Shown here: positions 40,752 through 50,090 of the stretch, in pieces
How the letters are laid out: each line of letters starts with the position of its first letter
Position numbering within the stretch: the stretch's first letter is position 1
The notes under the pieces: model-generated
What the model was told of the DNA's origin: nothing
The model's database searches: none
What the model saw: only the letters and a program-made list of their open reading frames with translations
Made by a program: the position numbers and the translations under genes
Assembly: GCA_047614245.1 (NCBI GenBank)
Contig: JBLHIC010000004.1
Span: 1 to 61,387, forward strand
Source of the DNA: Ulvibacter sp047614245
GTDB lineage: Bacteria > Bacteroidota > Bacteroidia > Flavobacteriales > Flavobacteriaceae
Direction of reading: 5' to 3'
Length of the DNA: 61,387 nucleotides

Positions 40752-43667
40752 ATGAAAAATATATACTACTTTTTTGCGCTAATGAGTATCATTAGTTGTT
40801 CTAACCAAGAAAAAGTTACCCCGGCTGAAAAAGACAAACCCTTAACTTCTTACGTAAACACATTCATTGGTACGGGAGGTCATGGACATACCTATCCAGG
40901 AGCTACTATGCCGTTTGGAATGATGCAATTAAGTCCAGACACCCGATTAGATGGATGGGATGGTTGTAGTGGGTATCATTATAGTGATAATTATATTTAT
41001 GGATTCTCTCATACACACCTTAGCGGAACCGGGGTTAGTGATTACGGGGATATTTTATTAATGCCAACAGATTCGTTTTCTTTTAACAATGGTGCAGATG
41101 GTAAAAAAGGATATCGGGCACACTTTTCCCACGAAACGGAAGTCGCATCCCCAGGCTATTACAAAGTTTATTTAGACTCGACAAATATTGAGGTGGAGCT
41201 GACGGTAACGGCTCGCGCCGGGATGCATAAATACACCTACCCTTCTTCGGAAAATCAAAAACTCATATTAGATTTGGAACATCGTGATAAGCTTCTGGGC
41301 TATAGTATAAAAATACTATCGGAAAATGAAATTTCAGGGTTTCGTTCTTCTGATGCCTGGGCAAAAGATCAAAGGTTGTATTACTATATGAAGTTTTCAA
41401 AACCTTTCAAAAATCCTCTTAGAACTTATGAAACACTACCAAAAAAAGAATCCTTTGAATTCATAAACCCTAACAATGAACCTGTTTATGTTTCCATCGG
41501 AATTTCAGCAGTAGATGAAGAAGGGGCACGTAAAAACCTAGAAGCCGAAATTGGTGATAAAAGTTTTGAGCAAGTAAAAAACGAAGCTGAAGCTATCTGG
41601 GAAAAACAACTAGAAAAAGTAGTCATCGAAAGTCCAAACGAAGATTATAAGTCAATTTTCTATTCGTCTTTATACCATACAATGCTCGCTCCTAATCTTT
41701 ATCAGGATGTGGACGGGCGTTACCGTGGAATGGATCTAGAAATTCATCAAACTACCGATTTCGATTATTATACCGTCTTTTCGCTTTGGGATACTTATCG
41801 CGCGGCTCACCCACTCTACACTATTATCGAGCAAGAGCGAACTAACGATTTTATAAACACCTTTTTAGCAAAATATGATGAAGGTGGGATCATGCCTATT
41901 TGGGATCTTTCAGCGAATTATACCGGCTGCATGATTGGCTATCACGCCGTGCCCGTTATAGCAGATGCCTATTTAAAAGGGATACGGTCTTATGATACTG
42001 AAAAAGCTTTTTCAGCAATGAAACATAGTGCTTTTCAGGATAAGTTAGGATTGAAATCATACAAGGAGCTAGGCTACATACCAGTTGAGGAAGAGAGCGA
42101 ATCCGTATCCAAGACACTTGAATATGCGTATGACGATTGGACGATCGCTCAAATGGCAAAATCCATGGGTAAGAGAGAAGATTTTAAGCTTTTTTCTGAA
42201 AGAGCTCAAAACTATAAAAATGTCATGGATCCAGAAACGAACTTTGCTCGAGGACGTTTCCGCAATACGTGGTTTGCACCTTTCGATCCTTATGAAGTTA
42301 ATTTTAATTATACGGAAGCCAACGCCTGGCAATATAGTTTATATGTCCCGCAAGATATTACCGGTTTAATGAAGCTAATGGGCGGAAAAGATGTTTTCGA
42401 AAAACAATTAGACACCTTATTCGTCGCAAAAGCTGAGACTTCAGGGCGAGATCAAGTAGATATAACTGGACTAATTGGACAATATGCCCACGGCAATGAA
42501 CCCAGCCATCATATGGCCTATTTGTATAATTTTGTGAATAAGCCTTCCAAAACTCAAGAGAAAGTACATCAAATACTTACCACTTTATACCATAACGCTC
42601 CTGACGGAATTTCAGGGAATGAAGACTGCGGACAAATGAGTGCTTGGTATGTATTGAGCTCCCTTGGTTTTTACTCGGTTACTCCAGGTAGCAATCAATA
42701 TATAATTGGAACTCCATTATTCCCGAAAGCGACTATTAATTTGGAAAGCGGTAAATTATTCACAGTAATCGCCGAGAATATTTCTGAAACTAATAAGTAC
42801 ATCTCTTCAGCTACCTTAAATGGTATGGACCTCAACAAAAGCTATCTAAATCACACAGATATAGTAAATGGTGGAAACTTAGTTTTTAAAATGACTAATT
42901 CTCCCTCAAGTTGGGGCTCAAAAGACGAAGATATCCCCAAGACTGAAATCACACAGCACTTAATTACTCCAGCACCATTTATTGCTGAAGGTGAGGTGGC
43001 TTTTAAGAATGATACCAAGGTAGTTTTGAACGTTGCTTCAGAAGCCACGCAAATTTTTTACAATTTGGATGCTTCAGCATATACTAAATACACCGAGCCA
43101 TTTTTACTTTCCGAAGATGCTACCCTCAAAACATATGCTGAAAAAGATGGTGTTAAGAGTGCTCAACTTACGACTCAATTTTACAAAATAGATCCAAACC
43201 TCAGCATAAAACTTGAAACCGAATATGCCAATCAATACAATGCCGGAGGTAATAATGCATTAATCGACGGTATTCGCGGGACTAGAGATTTTAGAACTGG
43301 TTCCTGGCAGGGATACCAAAATAAGGATGTGATAGCAATTGTAGACTTAGGAAGTATAAAGCCGATAGAAACGATAACCGTTAACTTTTTACAAGACCAA
43401 GGAAGTTGGATTTTTTATCCTACGGAAGTAGAATGCTATATTGCAACTGAAAATACACTGTTTAAAAGTTTACCCGCTCAAAAAATAGATGCAGAAGTTC
43501 GTTCTGAAGAAGCAAGCCTGAAAAGCATTCAATTTAAGATGAAGGGATATAGCTCCAGGTATATCAAAATTGTCGCTAAGAATTTAGGGGACCTTCCAGC
43601 CTGGCATCTAGGAGCTCCTTTTAATGGAAAAGCCTGGATATTTATAGATGAAATTGAGGTTAAGTGA
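40752..43667 (+). CDS. GH92 alpha-1,2-mannosidase lipoprotein
   Basis: A 971-residue Ca-dependent exo-alpha-mannosidase of glycoside hydrolase family 92. The signal ends in the lipobox IISC with Cys16, so it is anchored in a membrane. The N-terminal domain starts YVNTFIGTGGHGHTYPGATM with FGMMQLSPDTRLDGWDGCSG. The catalytic (alpha/alpha)6 domain carries HGNEPSHHMAYLYNF (about 578-592) and SGNEDCGQMSAWYVLSSLGFY (about 621-641), which hold the catalytic acids. Beyond the usual end (about residue 740) come a chitobiase-like C-terminal domain and an F5/8-type carbohydrate-binding domain (about 830-971, WQGYQNKDVIAIVDLG). It trims alpha-1,2-mannose from high-mannose N-glycans. The glycosylasparaginase gene follows. 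Confidence 0.95.
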   Translation: MKNIYYFFALMSIISCSNQEKVTPAEKDKPLTSYVNTFIGTGGHGHTYPGATMPFGMMQLSPDTRLDGWDGCSGYHYSDNYIYGFSHTHLSGTGVSDYGDILLMPTDSFSFNNGADGKKGYRAHFSHETEVASPGYYKVYLDSTNIEVELTVTARAGMHKYTYPSSENQKLILDLEHRDKLLGYSIKILSENEISGFRSSDAWAKDQRLYYYMKFSKPFKNPLRTYETLPKKESFEFINPNNEPVYVSIGISAVDEEGARKNLEAEIGDKSFEQVKNEAEAIWEKQLEKVVIESPNEDYKSIFYSSLYHTMLAPNLYQDVDGRYRGMDLEIHQTTDFDYYTVFSLWDTYRAAHPLYTIIEQERTNDFINTFLAKYDEGGIMPIWDLSANYTGCMIGYHAVPVIADAYLKGIRSYDTEKAFSAMKHSAFQDKLGLKSYKELGYIPVEEESESVSKTLEYAYDDWTIAQMAKSMGKREDFKLFSERAQNYKNVMDPETNFARGRFRNTWFAPFDPYEVNFNYTEANAWQYSLYVPQDITGLMKLMGGKDVFEKQLDTLFVAKAETSGRDQVDITGLIGQYAHGNEPSHHMAYLYNFVNKPSKTQEKVHQILTTLYHNAPDGISGNEDCGQMSAWYVLSSLGFYSVTPGSNQYIIGTPLFPKATINLESGKLFTVIAENISETNKYISSATLNGMDLNKSYLNHTDIVNGGNLVFKMTNSPSSWGSKDEDIPKTEITQHLITPAPFIAEGEVAFKNDTKVVLNVASEATQIFYNLDASAYTKYTEPFLLSEDATLKTYAEKDGVKSAQLTTQFYKIDPNLSIKLETEYANQYNAGGNNALIDGIRGTRDFRTGSWQGYQNKDVIAIVDLGSIKPIETITVNFLQDQGSWIFYPTEVECYIATENTLFKSLPAQKIDAEVRSEEASLKSIQFKMKGYSSRYIKIVAKNLGDLPAWHLGAPFNGKAWIFIDEIEVK

Positions 43668-43704
43668 TTGTCGATTGTTTGAAACTCTTTTACAACAATA
43701 TTGA

Positions 43705-43744
43705 CAAGAAATTGTACCCTTGAGGGGACTTTAGGGGTGTTTTC
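43705..43744. repeat. Dispersed intergenic repeat, copy 2
   Basis: Second copy of the element at 38923-38961, in the gap between the GH92 and glycosylasparaginase genes. The rest of this 211-base gap is an A-rich simple sequence. Confidence 0.6.
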
Positions 43745-43878
43745 AAGGTGATGGGTAATAAAAAAAGAACAGAGAAAAAAGATAAAAGAAGGTAGGAGGT
43801 TGAAGTTAAAGTTAAAGTTGAAAAATCTAATTAAACGACTAAACAAAATTTGTGTATTCGTCATAAAACAGTGATATA

Positions 43879-44889
43879 ATGAAAAGAAGAAAATTTATTC
43901 AAAATGCATCTTTAACGGGAATAGGTGTTGTTGCAGGTACAGCAGCAATTAGTTGTAAAGACGAAAAAAATAGTGAAGAGGCAGCATCTTCCTCATCAAA
44001 TTCTTCAGCTATGATTGCCGCGACTCCTGTGGTAATAGCCACCTGGAATGTTCCTGCATCCACAGCTAAGGCATGGGAAGCTTTACAGGAAGGAAAATCG
44101 GCTTTAGAAGCTGTCGAACAAGGCTGCATGGTAGAAGAGGCAAATGCGGAAGGACAATCGGTAGGCATTGGCGGCTTGCCGGATCGCGATGGAAATGTAA
44201 CCTTGGACGCCTGTATCATGAATAAGGACGGTAATTATGGAGCTGTTGTATGTATGCGAAACATCGTTCACCCAATATCGGTGGCGCGAAAGGTCATGGA
44301 AGATACCCCACATGTTATTTTAGCGGGAAAAGGAGCTGAAGAATACGCAGTTTCAATTGGATTTAAACGAGAAAACCTGCTTACAAAATCTTCCAAGAAG
44401 GCCTGGGAAGAATGGAGAAAGACCTCATTGTATAAACCCATCATTAATATAGAGAACCATGACACAATAGGTATGCTGGCACTTGATAAGAAAGGGGATA
44501 TATCTGGTGGCTGTACAACGAGTGGCTTAGCATATAAAATGGCCGGACGGGTTGGAGATTCTCCAATTATAGGGTCGGGATTGTTTATTGACAATGAAAT
44601 TGGTGGCGCGACTGCGACAGGTCTAGGAGAAGAAGTCTTGAAAACGGTAGGTAGTTTTTTGATTGTCGAATTAATGCGTCAAGGTAAGTCTCCTCAAGAG
44701 GCCTGTGAAGAAGCCATTGGAAGAATTATCAAAAAAAGTCCTGATTTTAAAGATTTTCAAGTCGGCTATATTGCTGTGAATAAGGCAGGTGAGACCGGAT
44801 CATATAGTATTCATCAAGGATTTACGATGATGCAATACCAAAATGATAAAAATGAAAATATCGCAGTTGATTTTTATAACAAGGGTTAA
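43879..44889 (+). CDS. N4-(beta-N-acetylglucosaminyl)-L-asparaginase (glycosylasparaginase)
   Basis: A 336-residue Ntn-hydrolase precursor that cuts the GlcNAc-Asn bond. A Tat signal (MKRRKFIQNASLTGIG) with a possible lipobox (AISC) sends it to the periplasm folded. Autocleavage is expected between Asp195 and Thr196 in NHDTIGMLALD, giving alpha and beta chains with Thr196 as nucleophile. The substrate-binding GRVGDSPIIGSGLFIDNEIG and GATATGLGEE segments are intact, and they resemble glycosylasparaginase more than plain asparaginase. With GH92 upstream (211 bases) it points to full N-glycan breakdown. Confidence 0.92.
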   Translation: MKRRKFIQNASLTGIGVVAGTAAISCKDEKNSEEAASSSSNSSAMIAATPVVIATWNVPASTAKAWEALQEGKSALEAVEQGCMVEEANAEGQSVGIGGLPDRDGNVTLDACIMNKDGNYGAVVCMRNIVHPISVARKVMEDTPHVILAGKGAEEYAVSIGFKRENLLTKSSKKAWEEWRKTSLYKPIINIENHDTIGMLALDKKGDISGGCTTSGLAYKMAGRVGDSPIIGSGLFIDNEIGGATATGLGEEVLKTVGSFLIVELMRQGKSPQEACEEAIGRIIKKSPDFKDFQVGYIAVNKAGETGSYSIHQGFTMMQYQNDKNENIAVDFYNKG

Positions 44890-45287
44890 GGAACTTACTT
44901 AAAAACAGTTAGTTGAATTAACCATTCCGTCATGTACGGAAATTCTTATATTCCTCTTTCTAACCAATTATTTTCGTAAATCTACTATACATAAGTAGGT
45001 TGATGACTACGGTTATCGATCAAATTTGGGTCGAAAAGCCACCACGTCTGTGATGGCTTTACAATTTTAATCTTTCGGCTCTAGTAATTTCATAAAACTA
45101 TCATTGTCTGATTCTGCAATAAATTTAAACTTATATTAAAGCATCCTATTCGATAAAGATCGAATACCAGTCCAAAATAATCTTGATCAAATTTGGCGTT
45201 TACAACAAATAAATCTTGTAAATTTTATCGTGTTATTTAGCAGAAAAATTACCCTATCGAGCGGCTTTTATTATACTATATGAAAAT
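44890..45287. other. Intergenic region between the glycosylasparaginase and cphA genes
   Basis: A 398-base gap between converging genes. Apart from the terminator at 45035-45060 I see no gene, RNA or repeat; a few short CAAATTTGG motifs recur without pattern. Confidence 0.5.
45035..45060 (-). terminator. Terminator of cphA
   Basis: An 11-bp stem with a 4-base loop (45035-45045 with 45050-45060; one G-T pair on the minus strand) is followed on the minus strand by TTTTCG. It is 228 bases past the cphA stop, so the 3' UTR would be long. Confidence 0.6.
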
Positions 45288-47930
45288 CTAACTAGCGAAC
45301 ACAACCTGTCCACTGCTTTCTTGGTTCTTAAACTTCATAACCAAATCCAATGCGTCTGGAATTACATCACTACAAAGAATAATTAAAGAACCTTTAACCG
45401 CATTATTTACTGCAAAAGTGATCGCCTCTTTTTCAGAAGGAATAATTGTCGTCTTCTTATTTGGATCTTTAGAATTGATCCCGTCTTCTAACATTTTAAT
45501 CAATTCTTTTTCAGTCTTCCCTCTTAAACGCTTGTCTTGGCGAATAATAATTTCATCAAACATCTCGGCAGCAATACTACCGATCAGATTCGTGTCTTCT
45601 TCACGCCGATCTCCAACCCCGGCAATAATCCCAACCTTAACTGTTGCCTCCATCGTATCCGTGAATTGTTTTAACGCTAACATTCCCGAAGGGTTGTGAG
45701 CATAATCGAGCAGAATTGTAAAGTTCTCAAATTCAAACAGATTCAATCTGCCTGGGGTCTGTGAAGCGGAAGGAATAAATGTCTCCAACGCCGCCTTCAT
45801 ATCTTCTATACTAATCCCTCTAATATTCGCCGCAAGAATTGCAGGCAATACATTCTGAATCATAAAGGTCGCCTTACCCCCGTAAGTCAATGGAATATCT
45901 TTTGCTTTCATTATTCGCATCTTCCAAGTACCACGACAAATAGTAACGTAACCATTTTCATAGACTGCTGTAATACCACCAAGCTTTTGCAATGCCTGAA
46001 TTCTAGGGTTATTTTCGTCCATAGAAAACAAGGCGAGTTTACAATTAATTCCTCTTCTCATTTCATATACCAAGTCATCATCAGCATTTAAAATAGCATA
46101 TCCATCAGGTAAGACCGTTTCAGGAATTACTCCCTTAACTTTGGCCAATTGCTCAATTGTATGAATACCTTTTAAACCTAGATGATCTGCTGAGACATTG
46201 GTGACAATACCAATATCACAATTCCCGAAGCCAAGTCCAGCTCGAAGTAAACCTCCTCGTGCGCATTCTAAAACAGCAAAATTAACGGTCGGATCACGAA
46301 GCACAAACTCTGCACTTGCAGGCCCGGTACAATCACCTTTCATTAATAGTCTATTCTGAATATAGACCCCATCGGTGGTTGTATATCCTACTCTGTATCC
46401 GCTCATTTTAGCAATATGAGCCATAAGGCGTGTTGTAGTAGTTTTTCCATTCGTCCCACTAATCGCAACTATAGGTATTCTCCCTGTATCTCCTTGATTT
46501 GGAAATAATTTATCCACAACAGGAGCAGCAACATTTCTAGGTAAGCCTGAGGTTGGAGCTAAGTGCATTCTAAACCCAGGACCTGCGTTTACTTCCAATA
46601 CAGCACCTCCAGTTTCGGATAATGGCTTTGAAATATCACTAGTCATTACGTCGATTCCACAGATATCTAGATCGATAATTTTCGAAATTCGCTCTGCCAT
46701 TGCAACATTAGCTGGGTGTATGATATCAGTAACATCCTCTGCTGTTCCTCCAGTACTTAAATTAGCGGTATCCTTTAAAAGTAAACGTTCGCCTTCAGGT
46801 ATAATTGAGTCAACAGTATAACCAGCGTCTTTAATAATCGTCTTGGTTAGATCATTAATTTTTATCATGGTCAGCACATTTTCATGACCATAACCACGTC
46901 TAGGATCTTCATTGACTTTATCAACTAATTCTTGAACCGTAGATTTACCGTCACCGATAACATGTGCTGGTGTTCGCAATGCCGCAGCTGTCAAGACATT
47001 ATTTATTACTAATATTCGATAATCTTGTCCCGTAATAAGTTTTTCTACAATGATAGCGCCACTTCTAGAGCTATCTTTTGCATTTCTATACGCTTCAAGT
47101 GCATCATCATAATTTTGTATATCTACGGTGATTCCTCTCCCGTGATTGCCATCTACTGGTTTAATAACTAATGGATAACCAACATAACGACATGCTTCTG
47201 CTAAACTGTGTTCACGGCGAATAATATCCCCGCGAGGCACTTCCACTTCGGCTTGCTCTAATAAATATTTAGTATCTTCCTTATCGCAAGCTAACTCTAC
47301 TCCAATTGACGATGTTTCAGAAGTTACTGTCGCTTGAATTCTCTTTTGATTTGCCCCATACCCCAGTTGACATAATGAATACTTATTCAATCGTATCCAC
47401 GGAATTCCTCGACTAGCAGCCTCTTCAACAATAGATCCTGTGCTCGGACCCAATCGTTCGCTTTCCCTCAGTTCTCGCATTTCTTGAATATCTTCCTCCA
47501 TGTCATAAGCTTCTCCGGCAATTAATGCTTCACAGATTTTAACAGCAGCTTTAGCTGCATAACGCCCTACAGATTCTTCGATATACGAGAAAACTACATT
47601 ATAAACACCTTTTTCACCATAACCACGGGTTCTTCCAAATCCTGTATCCATACCAGCTAAAGTCTGAATTTCCAATGCTATATGCTCAATGATATGACCC
47701 ATCCAAGTTCCTTCCTTCACTCTGAGAAAAAATCCGCCTGGGACACCTTCAGAACAGCGATGTTCATACATAGTGGGAAACATTGCTTCCATTCTTGCCC
47801 CAAATCCGTCAATTAAGTTTGAGGGACGTTCTTCCATATCTTCCAGATCCAACACTAAAACAATTAGTTTATGGCGCCGAACTGACCAATAATTTGGACC
47901 ACGCATCGCATTTATTTCTCTTATCTTCAT
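45288..47930 (-). CDS. cphA: Cyanophycin synthetase
   Basis: An 880-residue ATP-dependent ligase that makes cyanophycin, the Asp backbone polymer with Arg side chains. The N-terminal domain (1-160) starts IREINAMRGPNYWSVRRHKL. The ATP-grasp domain (about 215-470) has YPLVIKPVDGNHGRGITVDI and LEVNAGPGFRMHLAP. The Mur-ligase-like domain (about 490-880) carries the P-loop SGTNGKTTTTRLMA. All three domains are complete. The two ATP sites add Asp and Arg in turn. Divergent from cyanophycinase across 194 bases, which makes a synthesis and breakdown pair. Confidence 0.96.
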   Translation of the reverse strand: MKIREINAMRGPNYWSVRRHKLIVLVLDLEDMEERPSNLIDGFGARMEAMFPTMYEHRCSEGVPGGFFLRVKEGTWMGHIIEHIALEIQTLAGMDTGFGRTRGYGEKGVYNVVFSYIEESVGRYAAKAAVKICEALIAGEAYDMEEDIQEMRELRESERLGPSTGSIVEEAASRGIPWIRLNKYSLCQLGYGANQKRIQATVTSETSSIGVELACDKEDTKYLLEQAEVEVPRGDIIRREHSLAEACRYVGYPLVIKPVDGNHGRGITVDIQNYDDALEAYRNAKDSSRSGAIIVEKLITGQDYRILVINNVLTAAALRTPAHVIGDGKSTVQELVDKVNEDPRRGYGHENVLTMIKINDLTKTIIKDAGYTVDSIIPEGERLLLKDTANLSTGGTAEDVTDIIHPANVAMAERISKIIDLDICGIDVMTSDISKPLSETGGAVLEVNAGPGFRMHLAPTSGLPRNVAAPVVDKLFPNQGDTGRIPIVAISGTNGKTTTTRLMAHIAKMSGYRVGYTTTDGVYIQNRLLMKGDCTGPASAEFVLRDPTVNFAVLECARGGLLRAGLGFGNCDIGIVTNVSADHLGLKGIHTIEQLAKVKGVIPETVLPDGYAILNADDDLVYEMRRGINCKLALFSMDENNPRIQALQKLGGITAVYENGYVTICRGTWKMRIMKAKDIPLTYGGKATFMIQNVLPAILAANIRGISIEDMKAALETFIPSASQTPGRLNLFEFENFTILLDYAHNPSGMLALKQFTDTMEATVKVGIIAGVGDRREEDTNLIGSIAAEMFDEIIIRQDKRLRGKTEKELIKMLEDGINSKDPNKKTTIIPSEKEAITFAVNNAVKGSLIILCSDVIPDALDLVMKFKNQESSGQVVFAS

Positions 47931-48095
47931 TTGGTTTGTCTTTTAGTTAAGTGTTGCGAAATGCACGATAAACTATTTTTTTTAGAGTTAAAAATCATAA
48001 CAAAACAGCTAATGCATATTTCATCTATATCGTCTATCAATATCATAGGTAGATGAAAGATTATAAATATATAATTTTTTTTAGAACAAAACTCC

Positions 48096-48103
48096 TATTT
48101 TTG
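48096..48103 (+). promoter_or_regulatory. -7 element (TATTTTTG) of cphB
   Basis: Full TAnnTTTG match ending 21 bases before the ATG at 48125. It lies inside the open frame that extends to 48053, which argues that the upstream ATG is not the start. No clear -33 box. Confidence 0.55.
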
Positions 48104-48124
48104 CCTTCTTATAAAATAATCCCT

Positions 48125-48997
48125 ATGCGTGTAAAAGGTATATTAATTCCCATTGGCGGAAATGAGGATAAAGGCATTGAAACCAGTGAAATTTATCACT
48201 TAGAATATATTCTGGATGGAATCCTTTCTCGAGTTGTGAAAGAAAGCGGTGGGAAAGATGCACTCATTATAATAATTCCAACAGCGTCAAGTATTCCTAA
48301 GGAAGTTGGCGAGAATTATCTTTCTGCTTTTGATAAATTAGGATGCACCAATTTACACGTAATGGATATTCGTGAGAGAGAAGAATCTGAAGATCCAGTG
48401 AACATTGAATTGATTGAAAAAGCCAATTGTATCATGTTCTCAGGGGGAAATCAATCAAATATTACCGAAAAAATAGGGGGAACATCACTTCACAAAATAA
48501 TGATGGATCGTTATAAAACTGATCCTCTTGTGATAGCCGGTACTAGTGCCGGAGCCATGTGTATGTCCCTTGAAATGATTACCGGAGGCAGTAGCACCGA
48601 GGCTTTCATAAAGGGAGCTGTAGGGATGGGCGCTGGAATGAATTTTATTCCTGACCTAATTATTGATTCACATTTTATTCGAAGAGGTAGATTTGGACGT
48701 TTAGCTGAAGCTGTAGCGAAGCATCCAAAATTAATAGGGATTGGATTGGCTGAGGATACTGGTTTGGTAATAAAAGATTGTGAGGAAGCTGAAGTAATTG
48801 GTTCAGGAATGGTCATTGTATTTAACGCTAGAAAAGCCAAACATAACAATCGCACCAGTGTGACTGAAGGTTCTCCAATGTCTCTTACCAATTTAAAAAC
48901 TCATATTTTAGCCAACGGTGATCGATTTAACATAAGGAAGAAAAAAATTAAAATATCGCCCCTAGGCTATACTGTTACCGACGCCGAAGCTTTATAG
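48125..48997 (+). CDS. cphB: Cyanophycinase
   Basis: A serine exopeptidase of the S51 family that releases beta-Asp-Arg dipeptides from cyanophycin. I choose the ATG at 48125 (MRVKGILIPIGGNEDKG), 290 residues, since the family starts here and the promoter lies just upstream; the frame is open from 48053. The nucleophile elbow is GTSAGAM with Ser141. Other family parts are FSGGNQSNITEKIGGTSL, DSHFIRRGRFGRLAEAVAKH and GIGLAEDTGLVI. No signal peptide, so it acts in the cytoplasm where cyanophycin granules lie. Divergent from cphA. Confidence 0.95.
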   Translation: MRVKGILIPIGGNEDKGIETSEIYHLEYILDGILSRVVKESGGKDALIIIIPTASSIPKEVGENYLSAFDKLGCTNLHVMDIREREESEDPVNIELIEKANCIMFSGGNQSNITEKIGGTSLHKIMMDRYKTDPLVIAGTSAGAMCMSLEMITGGSSTEAFIKGAVGMGAGMNFIPDLIIDSHFIRRGRFGRLAEAVAKHPKLIGIGLAEDTGLVIKDCEEAEVIGSGMVIVFNARKAKHNNRTSVTEGSPMSLTNLKTHILANGDRFNIRKKKIKISPLGYTVTDAEAL

Positions 48998-49022
48998 TAA
49001 TTTGTTCAAAATTAAGGATGCC

Positions 49023-49955
49023 CTATTCTTTATAAATAGCAATGTATTTTTCTCCTTTGGAAGTCTTACTGGCTCTATACATGCCCTCAGTATTAAAAGG
49101 CATGGTGATATTTCCCTCGGCATCTACTGCGATTAGTCCCCCATCTCCTTTGATTTTTAGAATCCTTTTATAAATTACTTCTGAAGCCGCATCCCCTATA
49201 GATAAGCCTTTAAATTCCATCAAGCAAGAAACATCGTAGGCAACTACGCCTCGAATAAAAAACTCGCCGCTTCCCGTACAACTTACCGCGCAGGTATTGT
49301 TATTCGCATAGTTCCCAGCGCCTATCATCGGACTATCACCTACTCTACCCCATTTTTTATTGGTCATTCCCCCCGTGGATGTTGCAGCAGAAATAGTACC
49401 ATATTGATCACACGCAACAGCGCCAACGGTTCCAAACTTACCTTCTTTTTTCACACTGTGATCCAACTGAAATGTGTCACTATCTTTTATTCCCAACCAT
49501 TGCTGATATCTGACCTCATCATAAAAGTAGTCCGGGTTTTCAATCGTATAACCAGTATCTTGGGCAAAGCGCATTGCACCTTCTCCAGCTAAAAACACGT
49601 GATAACTTTTATCCATTACATCGCGTGCTAAAGAAACAGGATTTCTAATTCCTGTAATTAAAGACACTGCACCGGCATTTAATTCCTTCCCTTCCATTAT
49701 CGCAGCGTCCATTTCATGAGTTCCTTCAGCAGTGAAAACACTTCCCTTTCCCGCGTTGAACAAAGGAGAATCTTCTAATAACTTTACAGCAGTTTCAACA
49801 GCATCAACGGAAGTTCCACCATTATCTAAAACATTGTAACCAGCCTCCAATGCTACCTCTAGGGCTGTCTTATATTGAGCCTCAAGCTGGGGATTCATCA
49901 GCCCTTTTACTAAGGTTCCCGCCCCTCCATGAATGGCAATTGAAAAATTATTCAT
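49023..49955 (-). CDS. Isoaspartyl peptidase / L-asparaginase (Ntn hydrolase)
   Basis: A 310-residue plant-type asparaginase from the ATG at 49955 (MNNFSIAIHGGAGTLVKG). The open frame extends upstream to 50399, but that part overlaps polA and has no family match. Autocleavage before Thr176 (KFGTVGAV) makes the active enzyme. The substrate site GRVGDSPMIGAGNYANN and the TGSGEFFIRG segment are intact. These enzymes cleave beta-aspartyl dipeptides. Placed next to cyanophycinase on the opposite strand (25-base gap, tail to tail), it very probably splits beta-Asp-Arg into Asp and Arg. No signal peptide. Confidence 0.93.
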   Translation of the reverse strand: MNNFSIAIHGGAGTLVKGLMNPQLEAQYKTALEVALEAGYNVLDNGGTSVDAVETAVKLLEDSPLFNAGKGSVFTAEGTHEMDAAIMEGKELNAGAVSLITGIRNPVSLARDVMDKSYHVFLAGEGAMRFAQDTGYTIENPDYFYDEVRYQQWLGIKDSDTFQLDHSVKKEGKFGTVGAVACDQYGTISAATSTGGMTNKKWGRVGDSPMIGAGNYANNNTCAVSCTGSGEFFIRGVVAYDVSCLMEFKGLSIGDAASEVIYKRILKIKGDGGLIAVDAEGNITMPFNTEGMYRASKTSKGEKYIAIYKE

Positions 49956-50060
49956 ATTGATCTTATTTGCTTCGGAAAAGTACACATTGTGCTTTAATTT
50001 GAGGAACAAGATTAGTGATTTCTTTTTTTTAGAAAAGTCTTTATTCTGAAAGCTTCTTTT

Positions 50061-50068
50061 TACATTTG
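50061..50068 (+). promoter_or_regulatory. -7 element (TACATTTG) of polA
   Basis: Full TAnnTTTG match ending 22 bases before the polA ATG. No clear -33 TTG is visible. Confidence 0.5.
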
Positions 50069-50090
50069 AAAGAATCAACAATCTCAACAA

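Noticed and set aside
48053..48124. Longer cyanophycinase start at 48053
   Set aside because: The extension lies upstream of the predicted promoter and adds residues not typical of the family.
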